Of a stretch of DNA of 64,000 nt, positions 10,274 to 18,926 are shown piece by piece (position 1 is the stretch's first letter; the number at the start of each line of letters is the position of its first letter). The notes beneath the pieces are model-generated. The model had not been told where the DNA came from, did no database searches, and saw only the letters and a list, made by a program, of their open reading frames with translations. The position numbers and the translations under genes were made by a program. Origin of the DNA: Streptomyces sp. NBC_01446 (GTDB lineage Bacteria > Actinomycetota > Actinomycetes > Streptomycetales > Streptomycetaceae); the NCBI RefSeq assembly GCF_026340095.1, contig NZ_JAPEPO010000001.1:5356001-5420000 (forward strand), in the 5' to 3' direction.

Positions 10274-11221
10274 GTGAGGGACACACGAGAGAGCCGGCTG
10301 CTCCTGGTGCTGCTGATCGCCATCGCGTTCGCACTGATCACGGTGGACATCCGCGGTGGGGAGGACTCGCCGGTCGACGGTGCCCGCCGGGCCGCCGCCA
10401 CGGTCTTCGGCCCCGTGGAGAACGGCGTCTCCAGCGCAGTCGACCCGATCGGCAACGCCATAGCTGCCGTCAAGGACTCCGGTGAGCGGCACAACCGCGT
10501 CAGCGAACTGGAGCGCGAGAACGCCGCCTTGAAGGCGAAGCTCGGCAGCGACGACCGCAACCGAAGCAAGATCCGCCAGCTCGACTCCATGCTGAAGACG
10601 GCGGGCGCGGGACAGTACGGCATCAAGGGGGCCCAGGTCATCGCCATAGGAGCAGCCCAGGGGTTCTCCTGGACCGTCACCATCGACTCCGGCGCCAACG
10701 ACGGCCTCAAGCGCGACATGACCGTTCTGAACGGGGACGGGCTCGTGGGGCGCGTGACCACCGTAGGACCCAACACCGCGACCGTCCTGCTCGCCAACGA
10801 CCCCGACTTCACCGTCGGTACCCGCATGGAGCGCACCGACGAGCTCGGCTTCGCCTCCGGACAGGGCGACCGGCCGCTGCGCGTGCAGCTCCTCAACGGC
10901 AAGGCCAAGGTCAAGAAGGGCGACCGTCTGGTGACGTTCGGGTCCCAGGCCGACAAGCCGTTCGTGCCCGGCGTGCCCGTGGGACAGGTGGTGCGCGTCG
11001 ATCCGTCCGGCGGCGACCTGACCCGGACGATCTATGTGAAGCCGTACGTCGGATTTACCAAGCTCGACGTCGTGGGCGTGGTCGTACAGGCTCCGCGCAC
11101 CGATCCGCGCGACGAGGTGCTGCCGTCCAAGCCGGCCAAGCCCAAGCCGACGCCCACCGTCACCGTCACGGCCACGCCGTCCGGGCCCCCGGCCGACGCC
11201 AACGGCAACGCCGAGCAGTAG
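10274..11221 (+). CDS. mreC: Rod-shape protein MreC
   Basis: Bitopic membrane scaffold that links MreB to PBP2 and RodA on the outside. 315 residues from GTG 10274 (MRDTRESRLLLVLL); a TTG at 10250 would add 8 residues but has no SD, while AGGAAGG lies 14 nt before the GTG. One transmembrane helix at about residues 8-26, a coiled coil (RVSELERENAALKAKLG), then the two six-stranded beta domains (IAIGAAQGFSWTVTIDSGAND, VPVGQVVRVDP). The C-terminus is a Lys/Pro/Thr tail (KPAKPKPTPTVTVTATPS), longer than in Gram-negatives. I recall reports that MreC is a Ser/Thr kinase target in S. coelicolor; the Thr-rich tail would be a candidate (inference). Confidence 0.93.
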   Translation: MRDTRESRLLLVLLIAIAFALITVDIRGGEDSPVDGARRAAATVFGPVENGVSSAVDPIGNAIAAVKDSGERHNRVSELERENAALKAKLGSDDRNRSKIRQLDSMLKTAGAGQYGIKGAQVIAIGAAQGFSWTVTIDSGANDGLKRDMTVLNGDGLVGRVTTVGPNTATVLLANDPDFTVGTRMERTDELGFASGQGDRPLRVQLLNGKAKVKKGDRLVTFGSQADKPFVPGVPVGQVVRVDPSGGDLTRTIYVKPYVGFTKLDVVGVVVQAPRTDPRDEVLPSKPAKPKPTPTVTVTATPSGPPADANGNAEQ

Positions 11222-11233
11222 GAGCTGGATCCC

Positions 11234-11908
11234 ATGCGCTTCAACCGGTTGCTGCTCTCCACCACCCTGGTGATCGTCGCCCTGGTCGTCCAGGTGTGCG
11301 TACTCGCCCGACTCCAACTGCCCGGCGCCGTGCCGGACCTCGTGCTCCTGACCGTCGTCGGCCTCGCCCTCGTGTACGGCCATGTCGGCGGCGCGTTCAT
11401 CGGGTTCGGCGCGGGTCTGCTCGCCGACCTGGCGCCGCCGGCCGACCACGCCGCCGGGCGCTACGCCCTCGTGCTGTGCGTCGTCGGCTACCTCGTCGGC
11501 CTCGCCAAGCCGGACAACGGCCAGCTCAGGTCCGCCTTCGGCCCGATGGTCGTGGTCGTCGCCGCGGCCATCGGCTCGACCCTGCTCTACGCGGGTGTCG
11601 GCGCCCTCGTCGGCGACACCGCAGCCCGCCATGTGGGCATCGGCAGCCTGCTGTTCACGGCAGCGCTCTACGATCTGCTCCTCGCGCCGTTCACCGTGCC
11701 GTTCATCATCGCCCTGGCCAGACGCGCCGACAACGATCCGCTCGCCGATTCCTCGCCCGGCGCCGGCAAGGCCACCGACGTCACCGCCGGCTGGCTCTCC
11801 TCCGGCACCGGCCTGCGCATCGGCAACCAGCGCGGCGGACTCCGCCTGAAGGCCGCCAAGGCGCGCAGCGCGCGGGCCGGCCGCATCAAGGGGGTCAAGC
11901 GCCTGTGA
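11234..11908 (+). CDS. mreD: Rod-shape protein MreD
   Basis: 224-residue membrane protein with about five helices in its first 165 residues (for example LLLSTTLVIVALVVQVCVLA and MVVVVAAAIGSTLLYAGVGA) and a polar basic cytoplasmic tail (LRLKAAKARSARAGRIKGVK) longer than in E. coli. It partners MreC. The ATG at 11234 has AGGAG 9 nt upstream and lies 12 bp after mreC. Confidence 0.93.
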   Translation: MRFNRLLLSTTLVIVALVVQVCVLARLQLPGAVPDLVLLTVVGLALVYGHVGGAFIGFGAGLLADLAPPADHAAGRYALVLCVVGYLVGLAKPDNGQLRSAFGPMVVVVAAAIGSTLLYAGVGALVGDTAARHVGIGSLLFTAALYDLLLAPFTVPFIIALARRADNDPLADSSPGAGKATDVTAGWLSSGTGLRIGNQRGGLRLKAAKARSARAGRIKGVKRL

Positions 11909-11954
11909 GCGCCGCGCACATCACCGTGTACACGCACTGAGAGGGGGAGGCAGC

Positions 11955-14135
11955 ATGACCAACATTCCCGAGACCGGGCGGACTCCACGCGTCCAGATCC
12001 GACTCGTCATCCTCCAGATCCTGGTCCTGTCCCTCCTGCTCACCCTCGGCGGCCGCCTCTGGTACCTCCAGATCCGCAACGGCGCCGAGTACGCCAAGGA
12101 GGCCTCCGGCAACCACGTCCAGCAGGTCGTCAGCCCCGCCGTGCGCGGCTCGATCCTCGACGCCCGCGGCGTGCCGCTCGCCGACAACGAGACCCGCCTG
12201 GTCGTCTCCGCGTCCCGCACGGACCTGATGAAGATGCCCGACGACGGCAAGGCCGTTCTCGCCAAGCTCGCCGGCGTCCTCGGGATGAAGACCGGGGACG
12301 TCACGGAGAAGGTCCGCCTCTGCGACGCCAAGACGCCGCAGCCCTGCTGGAACGGCTCGCCCTACCAGCCCATCCCGATCACGGACGAGGCCACGCCCAA
12401 GCAGGCCCTCCAGATCCGCGAGCGCTCCGAGGACTTCCCCGGCATCACCGCCGAACCCGAGGCCGTACGCCGTTACGCCGGGCCGGGCGACTCCAACACC
12501 GCGCAGGTCCTCGGCTACCTCTCGCCCGTCACCGACGCCGAGATCGAGAAGGCCAAGGACACCTCGTCGCCGTACCTACGCTCCGACCAGGTCGGCCGTT
12601 CCGGCCTGGAGCGCACCTACGACAAGGAGTTGCGCGGCAAGGCCGGCGTCACCCGCTACGAGGTCGACAACCTCGGCCGCGTCATCGGGCGCGCGAACAG
12701 CGACAAGGCCGAGACCGGGGCGAGCGTCGTCACCTCGATCGACTCGCGCGTGCAGGGCGTCGCCGAGTACGAGCTGAACGAGGCGATGAAGGCGGCCCGC
12801 CAGCAGTTCGACAAGATCACCGGCGAGAAATACAAGGCCGACTCCGGCGCGGTCGTCGTCATGGAGGCCAAGACCGGCCGGATCGTCTCCATGGCGTCCG
12901 CACCGTCGTACGACCCGAACGTCTGGGTCGGCGGCATCTCCGCCAAGGACTACAAGCAGCTCACCGGCAAGGGCTCCGACTACCCGCTGCTCAACAGGGC
13001 CATTCAGGGTCAGTCCGCGCCCGGTTCGACGTTCAAGGTGGTCTCCACGGCCGCCGCGGCCGAAGCCGGCTACAAGTGGGACGGCGGCTACCCCTGCACC
13101 AGCTCCTACTCGGTCGGCGGCCAGGTTTTCAAGAACTTCGAGGGGGAGAGCTTCGGCCCCATCTCTCTCGGCCGCGCGCTGGAAGTCTCCTGTGACACCG
13201 TCTTCTACGGCCTCGCCGACCGGGAATGGAAGAAGGACGGCGGCATCAACCCGAAGGGGACCCCCAAGGACTACTTCTACAAGGCCGCCCACCAGTTCGG
13301 CCTCGGCAAGACCACCGGCATCGACCTTCCCAACGAGGTCACGGGCCGCGTCCCCGACCGCCGGTGGAAGAAAGACTTCTGGAAGGCCAACAAGGACAGC
13401 TGGTGCAGGACCGGCAAGAAGGACGGCAGCTACGTCGAGAAGATCGCCTACGAGAACTGCCTCGAGGGCAACAAGATGCGCGAGGGCGACTCGATCAACT
13501 ACTCCATCGGCCAGGGCGACACCCTCGTCACGCCGATCCAGCAGGCCATGATCTACGGGGCCCTCGCCAACGGCGGCACCGAGTACGTCCCGACCATCGG
13601 CAAGGCGATCATCAGCGGCGACGGCAAGACGGTCAGGAAGATCAAGCCCCAGGTCAAGGCCAAGCTCCCGATCACCAACGCGACCCACAAGGGCATGGAC
13701 GCCGCCCTCGCCGGCGTCGTCACCCGCGGTACCGCCGCCTGGAAGTTCGGCGGCTGGCCCCAGGACAAGATCCCGCTGCACGCCAAGACCGGCACCGCCG
13801 AGGTCTACGGCAAGCAGACCACGTCATGGCTGGCCACGTACTCCAAGGACTACTCGGTCATCATGACGATCTCCCAGGCCGGTACGGGCTCCGGAGCCTC
13901 CGGTGAGGCCGTCCGCAAGATCTACAACGCGCTGTACGGCGTCTCCGCCGACGGCACGATCGACAAGAAGAAGGCCCTGCTGCCCTCGCCGGAGAAGAAC
14001 CTGCCGAAGATCCAGCCGGACGGTTCGATCGACGCGCCGACCATCAAGCCCTACGAGCCCGCCGACCCGAGCCCGTCCCCCACGGAGCAACTGGCGGCGG
14101 TCCTCGGCACCCCGGTGACCGGAAGGCGGCACTGA
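11955..14135 (+). CDS. mrdA: Penicillin-binding protein 2 (class B transpeptidase)
   Basis: Cross-links peptidoglycan stem peptides together with RodA. 726 residues: short cytoplasmic tail, one transmembrane anchor at about 15-38 (LVILQILVLSLLLTLGGRLW), PBP dimerisation domain, then the transpeptidase. The nucleophile is Ser358 in SxxK (STFK); SCD in VSCDTVFYG is the second motif (an SxD form, also seen in other PBP2s); KTG is at 611-613 in HAKTGTAE. The C-terminal 60 residues are Pro/Ser-rich. ATG 11955 has GGGGAGG upstream. The next gene, rodA, starts 4 bp after the stop, so the pair is translationally coupled. Confidence 0.96.
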   Translation: MTNIPETGRTPRVQIRLVILQILVLSLLLTLGGRLWYLQIRNGAEYAKEASGNHVQQVVSPAVRGSILDARGVPLADNETRLVVSASRTDLMKMPDDGKAVLAKLAGVLGMKTGDVTEKVRLCDAKTPQPCWNGSPYQPIPITDEATPKQALQIRERSEDFPGITAEPEAVRRYAGPGDSNTAQVLGYLSPVTDAEIEKAKDTSSPYLRSDQVGRSGLERTYDKELRGKAGVTRYEVDNLGRVIGRANSDKAETGASVVTSIDSRVQGVAEYELNEAMKAARQQFDKITGEKYKADSGAVVVMEAKTGRIVSMASAPSYDPNVWVGGISAKDYKQLTGKGSDYPLLNRAIQGQSAPGSTFKVVSTAAAAEAGYKWDGGYPCTSSYSVGGQVFKNFEGESFGPISLGRALEVSCDTVFYGLADREWKKDGGINPKGTPKDYFYKAAHQFGLGKTTGIDLPNEVTGRVPDRRWKKDFWKANKDSWCRTGKKDGSYVEKIAYENCLEGNKMREGDSINYSIGQGDTLVTPIQQAMIYGALANGGTEYVPTIGKAIISGDGKTVRKIKPQVKAKLPITNATHKGMDAALAGVVTRGTAAWKFGGWPQDKIPLHAKTGTAEVYGKQTTSWLATYSKDYSVIMTISQAGTGSGASGEAVRKIYNALYGVSADGTIDKKKALLPSPEKNLPKIQPDGSIDAPTIKPYEPADPSPSPTEQLAAVLGTPVTGRRH

Positions 14136-14139
14136 CACC

Positions 14140-15336
14140 ATGGCCGGTACCAACGGTTTCTCCGTCTCCGGGTACGGACCCGAGCGCTCCACCCTGTCCC
14201 GGCTCATGGCCAGGGACTCGGTGATACGCCGCCTCGACTGGCCGATCCTCCTGTCGGCGCTCGCCCTGTCCCTCATCGGCTCGGCGCTCGTCTACTCGGC
14301 GACCCGCAACCGCACCGTGATCAACCAGGGCGATCCGTACTACTTCCTGATCCGGCACCTCATGAACACCGGCATCGGCCTGGCCCTGATGATCGGCACG
14401 ATCTGGCTCGGCCACCGCACCCTGCGCACGGCCGTGCCGATCCTCTACGGCGCCTCGGTCTTCCTGATGCTGCTGGTGCTGACCCCGCTCGGCGACACGA
14501 TCAACGGACAGCGCAACTGGCTGTCCGCGGGCGGAGTGTCGCTCCAGCCCGCCGAGTTCGCCAAGATCACGATCATCCTGGGCATGGCGATGCTGCTGGC
14601 CTCACGGGTCGACGCGGGCGACAAGCAGCACCCCGACCACCGCACGGTACTGCAGGCGCTGGGCCTCGCTACCGTCCCGATGCTCGTCGTGCTGCTCATG
14701 CCCGACCTCGGCACGATCATGGTCGCGGTCATCATCGTGCTCGGTGTGCTGCTCGCCTCCGGCGCCTCCAACCGATGGGTGTTCGGCCTGCTCGGCGCGG
14801 GTGTGCTCGGCGCGATCTCCGTCTGGCGGCTGCACATCCTCGACGAGTACCAGATCAACCGCTTCGCCGCCTTCGCCAACCCGGCGCTCGACCCCGCCGG
14901 AGTCGGCTACAACACCAACCAGGCCCGCATCGCGATCGGCTCGGGCGGCCTGACCGGCACCGGCCTCTTCCATGGCTCCCAGACCACCGGCCAGTTCGTC
15001 CCCGAGCAGCAGACCGACTTCGTCTTCACCGTCGCCGGCGAGGAACTCGGCTTCGCCGGGGCCGGGCTGATCCTGCTCCTGCTCGGCGTCGTCCTGTGGC
15101 GCGCCTGCCGCATCGCCCGCGAGACGACCGAGCTCTACGGCACGATCGTCGCCGCCGGGATCATCGCCTGGTTCGCCTTCCAGGCCTTCGAGAACATCGG
15201 CATGACGCTCGGCATCATGCCGGTGGCGGGCCTGCCCCTGCCGTTCGTGTCGTACGGAGGATCGTCCATGTTCGCCGTGTGGGTGGCGATCGGGCTCCTC
15301 CAGTCGATCCGTGTCCAGAGGCCCATGTCCGCTTAA
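14140..15336 (+). CDS. rodA: RodA/FtsW SEDS glycosyltransferase
   Basis: Polymerises lipid II into glycan strands with PBP2. 398 residues with about ten membrane helices. Family marks: GQRNWLSAGGVSLQPAEFAK, in which the acidic residue of the PAEFAK stretch is characteristic, and the C-terminal AGLPLPFVSYGGSS signature. In S. coelicolor I remember this gene being called sfr. It ends the mre cluster; the next gene has its own promoter. Confidence 0.96.
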   Translation: MAGTNGFSVSGYGPERSTLSRLMARDSVIRRLDWPILLSALALSLIGSALVYSATRNRTVINQGDPYYFLIRHLMNTGIGLALMIGTIWLGHRTLRTAVPILYGASVFLMLLVLTPLGDTINGQRNWLSAGGVSLQPAEFAKITIILGMAMLLASRVDAGDKQHPDHRTVLQALGLATVPMLVVLLMPDLGTIMVAVIIVLGVLLASGASNRWVFGLLGAGVLGAISVWRLHILDEYQINRFAAFANPALDPAGVGYNTNQARIAIGSGGLTGTGLFHGSQTTGQFVPEQQTDFVFTVAGEELGFAGAGLILLLLGVVLWRACRIARETTELYGTIVAAGIIAWFAFQAFENIGMTLGIMPVAGLPLPFVSYGGSSMFAVWVAIGLLQSIRVQRPMSA

Positions 15337-15374
15337 GGCTCCCTGGGGGTCTGCCCATAAGCCGGATTCGAGAC

Positions 15375-15380
15375 TAAATT
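15375..15380 (+). promoter_or_regulatory. -10 box of a leaderless promoter (CYTH-CHAD gene)
   Basis: TAAATT ends 6 nt before the ATG at 15387; no SD is present. Confidence 0.5.
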
Positions 15381-15386
15381 CGGTTC

Positions 15387-16883
15387 ATGGCGGAGACGAA
15401 GCGCGAGATCGAGCGGAAGTACGAGGCGCCGGTGGCCGACGAAGGCTTCGGGCTGCCGGATCTGAGCCATGTCGCCGGAGTCTCGGCCGTCATCGACAAA
15501 GGCGTCGTCGACCTCGACGCCGTCTACTACGACACCGCCGACCAGCGCCTCGCGGCCGCCGCGATCACCCTGCGGCGGCGCACCGGCGGCGCCGACGCGG
15601 GCTGGCACCTCAAGCTCCCTGTCTCCCTCGCCGAGGGCGTACGGGACGAGATCCGGGCCCCGCTCTCCGACGACGTGCCCCGCGACCTCACCGGCCTCGT
15701 GCGCTCCCGGGTGCGCGAGGCCGATCTCGTACCCGTGATGAGGCTGCGCTCCTCGCGTGACGTCCGCGATCTCACCGGCGCCGACGGCGCGCTCCTCGCC
15801 GAGGTCAGCGTCGACGGTGTACGGGCCGAGCGGCTCACCGGCGGGGCAGGCGCCGCCGCCTGGACCGAGATCGAGGTCGAGCTGGCGGACGGCGGCGACC
15901 CGGCGTTCCTCGGCAAGGTCGAGAAGAAGCTCCGCAAGGCGGGCGCGAGCCGCTCGGCCTCCACGTCGAAGCTCGCGCGGGCGCTCACGGAGACCGGCAT
16001 CGGCCCGCGCCCGCCCCGGCCCGCCGACGCCCCCGAGACCCCCGCAGACCACGTCCTCGTCTACCTCAGGGCCCAGCGCGACGCGATCGTCGACCTCGAC
16101 CCCGCCGTCCGCCGCGACCTGCCCGATTCGGTGCACCAGATGCGCGTCGCCACCCGCCGCTTGCGCAGCGCCCTGCGCTCGTACCGCAAGGTCCTCGACC
16201 GGGACGTGACCGACCCCATCGGCGACGAGCTGAAGTGGCTCGCCGGTGAGCTCGGAGTCGACCGCGACCAGGAGGTCCTGACCGAGCGGCTGACCGCGGC
16301 CCTCGACGAACTGCCGCGCGAGATGCCCACGGGCCCCGTCCGGGCCCGGCTGCGGGACTGGTCACGGGCCCGGCACCGCGGATCGCGCCACCATCTGATC
16401 GCCGTACTCGACGGCAAGCGCTACCTCGCGCTCCTCGCCGCCCTCGACGCACTTGTCGACGCGCCCCCGCTGCGGGCCAAGCAGCCGAAGAACGCCCTGG
16501 CCAAGGCCGTGCGCCGGGATTACAAGCGGCTCGCGGGACGTGTCGAGGAGGCGCTCGACACGGATCCCGGCCCGACGCGCGACCGCGCCATGCACGACGC
16601 CCGCAAGGCCGCCAAGCGCAGCCGGTACGCGGCCGAGGTCGCCAGGCCCGCGCTCGGCGGCCGGGCGAAGAATGTCGGCAAGCACGCCAAGGCGCTCCAG
16701 TCCCTGCTGGGCGAGCACCAGGACAGCGTGATGGCGCGCGAGGCGCTGCTCGACCTGGCGGCGCAGGCCCACGCGGCGGGGGAGAGCTCCTTCACATACG
16801 GGCTGCTGTACGGGCGCGAGGAGGCGCTCGCCGAGCGGGCCGAGGCGGAGCTGCCGCCGCTGTGGGCGAAGACTGTCTCCTGA
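15387..16883 (+). CDS. CYTH and CHAD domain protein
   Basis: 498 residues. The CYTH domain (about 1-200) begins with the EIERKY version of the ExExK signature and forms a triphosphate tunnel: AVYYDTADQRLA, ITLRRRTGG, WHLKLPV, EIEVELADGG. The CHAD domain (about 220-498) is helical with conserved basic and His residues (VHQMRVATRRLRSALRSYRK, MHDARKAAKRSRYAAEV, LLGEHQDSV). Such fusions act on or bind inorganic polyphosphate; CHAD targets proteins to polyP granules. The exact activity (tripolyphosphatase or binding only) cannot be read from sequence. Confidence 0.93.
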   Translation: MAETKREIERKYEAPVADEGFGLPDLSHVAGVSAVIDKGVVDLDAVYYDTADQRLAAAAITLRRRTGGADAGWHLKLPVSLAEGVRDEIRAPLSDDVPRDLTGLVRSRVREADLVPVMRLRSSRDVRDLTGADGALLAEVSVDGVRAERLTGGAGAAAWTEIEVELADGGDPAFLGKVEKKLRKAGASRSASTSKLARALTETGIGPRPPRPADAPETPADHVLVYLRAQRDAIVDLDPAVRRDLPDSVHQMRVATRRLRSALRSYRKVLDRDVTDPIGDELKWLAGELGVDRDQEVLTERLTAALDELPREMPTGPVRARLRDWSRARHRGSRHHLIAVLDGKRYLALLAALDALVDAPPLRAKQPKNALAKAVRRDYKRLAGRVEEALDTDPGPTRDRAMHDARKAAKRSRYAAEVARPALGGRAKNVGKHAKALQSLLGEHQDSVMAREALLDLAAQAHAAGESSFTYGLLYGREEALAERAEAELPPLWAKTVS

Positions 16884-16932
16884 CCGCGTTACGCTTGACA
16901 GTCATCCTTGTCAGCTCACGAAGGTCCCGGGT

Positions 16933-18864
16933 ATGCCTGCCGAAGCCGCAGAGTCGGTTTTTCCACAGCTCGAAGCTTTGCTCCCGCATGTGCAGAAGCC
17001 GATCCAGTACGTGGGCGGTGAGCTCAATTCCACCGTCAAGCCGTGGGAGAGCTCCGACGTCCGCTGGGCGCTGATGTACCCGGACGCCTACGAGGTCGGG
17101 CTCCCGAACCAGGGCGTCATGATCCTCTACGAGGTGCTGAACGAGCGCGAGGGCGTTCTCGCCGAGCGCACGTACAGCGTCTGGCCGGACATGGAAGCGC
17201 TGATGCGCGAGCACAAGGTGCCGCAGTTCACCGTGGACTCGCACCGGCCGCTCAAGGCGTTCGACGTGTTCGGGCTCTCCTTCTCCACAGAGCTCGGCTA
17301 CACGAACATGCTCACTGCCCTGGACCTCGCCGGTATCCCGCTGGCGGCCAAGGACCGTACGATCGACGACCCGATCGTCCTCGCGGGCGGCCACGCGGCC
17401 TTCAATCCCGAGCCGATCGCCGAGTTCATCGACTGCGCCGTCATCGGTGACGGCGAGCAGGCCGTCCTCGACATGACGGAGATCATCCGCGCCTGGAAGG
17501 CCGAGGGGTGCCCCGGCGGTCGCGAGGAGGTGCTGTTCCGCCTCGCGAAGACGGGCGGTGTCTACGTCCCCGGGTTCTACGACGTCGAGTACCTGCCGGA
17601 CGGCCGCATCGGCCGCGTCGTGCCGAACAGGTCCGGCGTGCCGTGGCGCGTCAGCAAGCACACCGTCATGGACCTCGACGAGTGGCCGTACCCGAAGCAG
17701 CCCCTCGTCCCGCTCGCCGAGACCGTCCACGAGCGGATGTCCGTCGAGATCTTCCGCGGCTGCACCCGCGGCTGCCGTTTCTGCCAGGCCGGCATGATCA
17801 CGCGCCCCGTGCGGGAGCGAAGCATCACCGGCATCGGCGACATGGTCGAGAAGGGTCTCAAGGCGACCGGGTTCGAGGAGGTCGGCCTGCTCTCGCTGTC
17901 CTCCGCCGACCACTCCGAGATCGGTGACATCGCGAAGGGCCTCGCCGACCGTTACACCGAGGACAAGATCGGCCTGTCGCTGCCGTCCACCCGTGTGGAC
18001 GCGTTCAACGTCGACCTGGCCAACGAGCTCACGCGCAACGGCCGCCGCTCCGGCCTGACCTTCGCCCCCGAGGGCGGCTCCGAGCGCATGCGCAAGGTCA
18101 TCAACAAGATGGTCTCGGAAGAGGACCTCATCCGGACCGTCGCCACGGCGTACGGCAACGGCTGGCGCCAGGTGAAGCTGTACTTCATGGTCGGCCTGCC
18201 GACGGAGACCGACGAGGACGTCCTGCAGATCGCGGAGATGGCGGCGAACGTCATCGCCAAGGGCCGTGAGGTCGCGGGCAACGACATCCGCTGCACGGTC
18301 TCCATCGGCGGCTTCGTGCCCAAGCCGCACACGCCGTTCCAGTGGGCCCCGCAGCTGTCGGCCGCCGGTACGGACGCCCGTCTGGAGAAGCTCCGCGACA
18401 AGATCCGCGGCGACAAGAAGTACGGCCGCTCCATCGGCTTCCGCTACCACGACGGCAAGCCCGGCATCGTCGAGGGCCTGCTCTCCCGCGGTGACCGCCG
18501 CATCGGCTCCGTCATCCGCGCGGTCTACGAGGACGGCGGCCGCTTCGACGGCTGGCGCGAACACTTCAGCTACGACCGCTGGATGGCCTGCGCCGAGAAG
18601 ACGCTGCCCGAGTTCGGTGTCGACGTCGACTGGTACACGACGCGCGAGCGCACGTACGAGGAGGTCCTGCCCTGGGACCACCTGGACTCCGGTCTCGACA
18701 AGGACTGGCTCTGGGAGGACTGGCAGGACTCGCTCGACGAGACCGAGGTCGAGGACTGCCGCTGGACGCCGTGCTTCGACTGCGGGGTGTGTCCGCAGAT
18801 GGACACGCACATCCAGGTCGGCCCGACGGGCAAGAAGCTGCTGCCGCTGACGGTCGTCAAGTAG
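16933..18864 (+). CDS. TIGR03960-family B12-binding/radical SAM protein
   Basis: 643 residues. An N-terminal cobalamin-binding-like region (YPDAYEVGLPNQGVMILYEV) precedes a radical SAM core whose 4Fe-4S ligands are Cys277, Cys281 and Cys284 in CTRGCRFC. A C-terminal Cys group (CFDCGVCPQ) could hold another metal or cluster. The family is uncharacterised and is normally paired or fused with TIGR03936 (DUF2344), proposed to act in RNA or tRNA modification (weak inference). Here the partner lies 5.2 kb downstream, separated by two unrelated genes. The ATG at 16933 matches the family start. Confidence 0.92.
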   Translation: MPAEAAESVFPQLEALLPHVQKPIQYVGGELNSTVKPWESSDVRWALMYPDAYEVGLPNQGVMILYEVLNEREGVLAERTYSVWPDMEALMREHKVPQFTVDSHRPLKAFDVFGLSFSTELGYTNMLTALDLAGIPLAAKDRTIDDPIVLAGGHAAFNPEPIAEFIDCAVIGDGEQAVLDMTEIIRAWKAEGCPGGREEVLFRLAKTGGVYVPGFYDVEYLPDGRIGRVVPNRSGVPWRVSKHTVMDLDEWPYPKQPLVPLAETVHERMSVEIFRGCTRGCRFCQAGMITRPVRERSITGIGDMVEKGLKATGFEEVGLLSLSSADHSEIGDIAKGLADRYTEDKIGLSLPSTRVDAFNVDLANELTRNGRRSGLTFAPEGGSERMRKVINKMVSEEDLIRTVATAYGNGWRQVKLYFMVGLPTETDEDVLQIAEMAANVIAKGREVAGNDIRCTVSIGGFVPKPHTPFQWAPQLSAAGTDARLEKLRDKIRGDKKYGRSIGFRYHDGKPGIVEGLLSRGDRRIGSVIRAVYEDGGRFDGWREHFSYDRWMACAEKTLPEFGVDVDWYTTRERTYEEVLPWDHLDSGLDKDWLWEDWQDSLDETEVEDCRWTPCFDCGVCPQMDTHIQVGPTGKKLLPLTVVK

Positions 18865-18884
18865 CGCACGAACGACGGGAGTTA

Positions 18885-18916
18885 GGGGCCGGGATGCCGT
18901 CATGGCGTCCCGGTCC
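18885..18916. terminator. Bidirectional hairpin between convergent genes
   Basis: GGGGCCGGGATGCC pairs with GGCGTCCCGGTCCC (14 bp including G-U pairs), loop GTCAT, between the radical SAM gene and the minus-strand phospholipase C gene. Confidence 0.75.
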
Positions 18917-18926
18917 CTCAGTCGTG

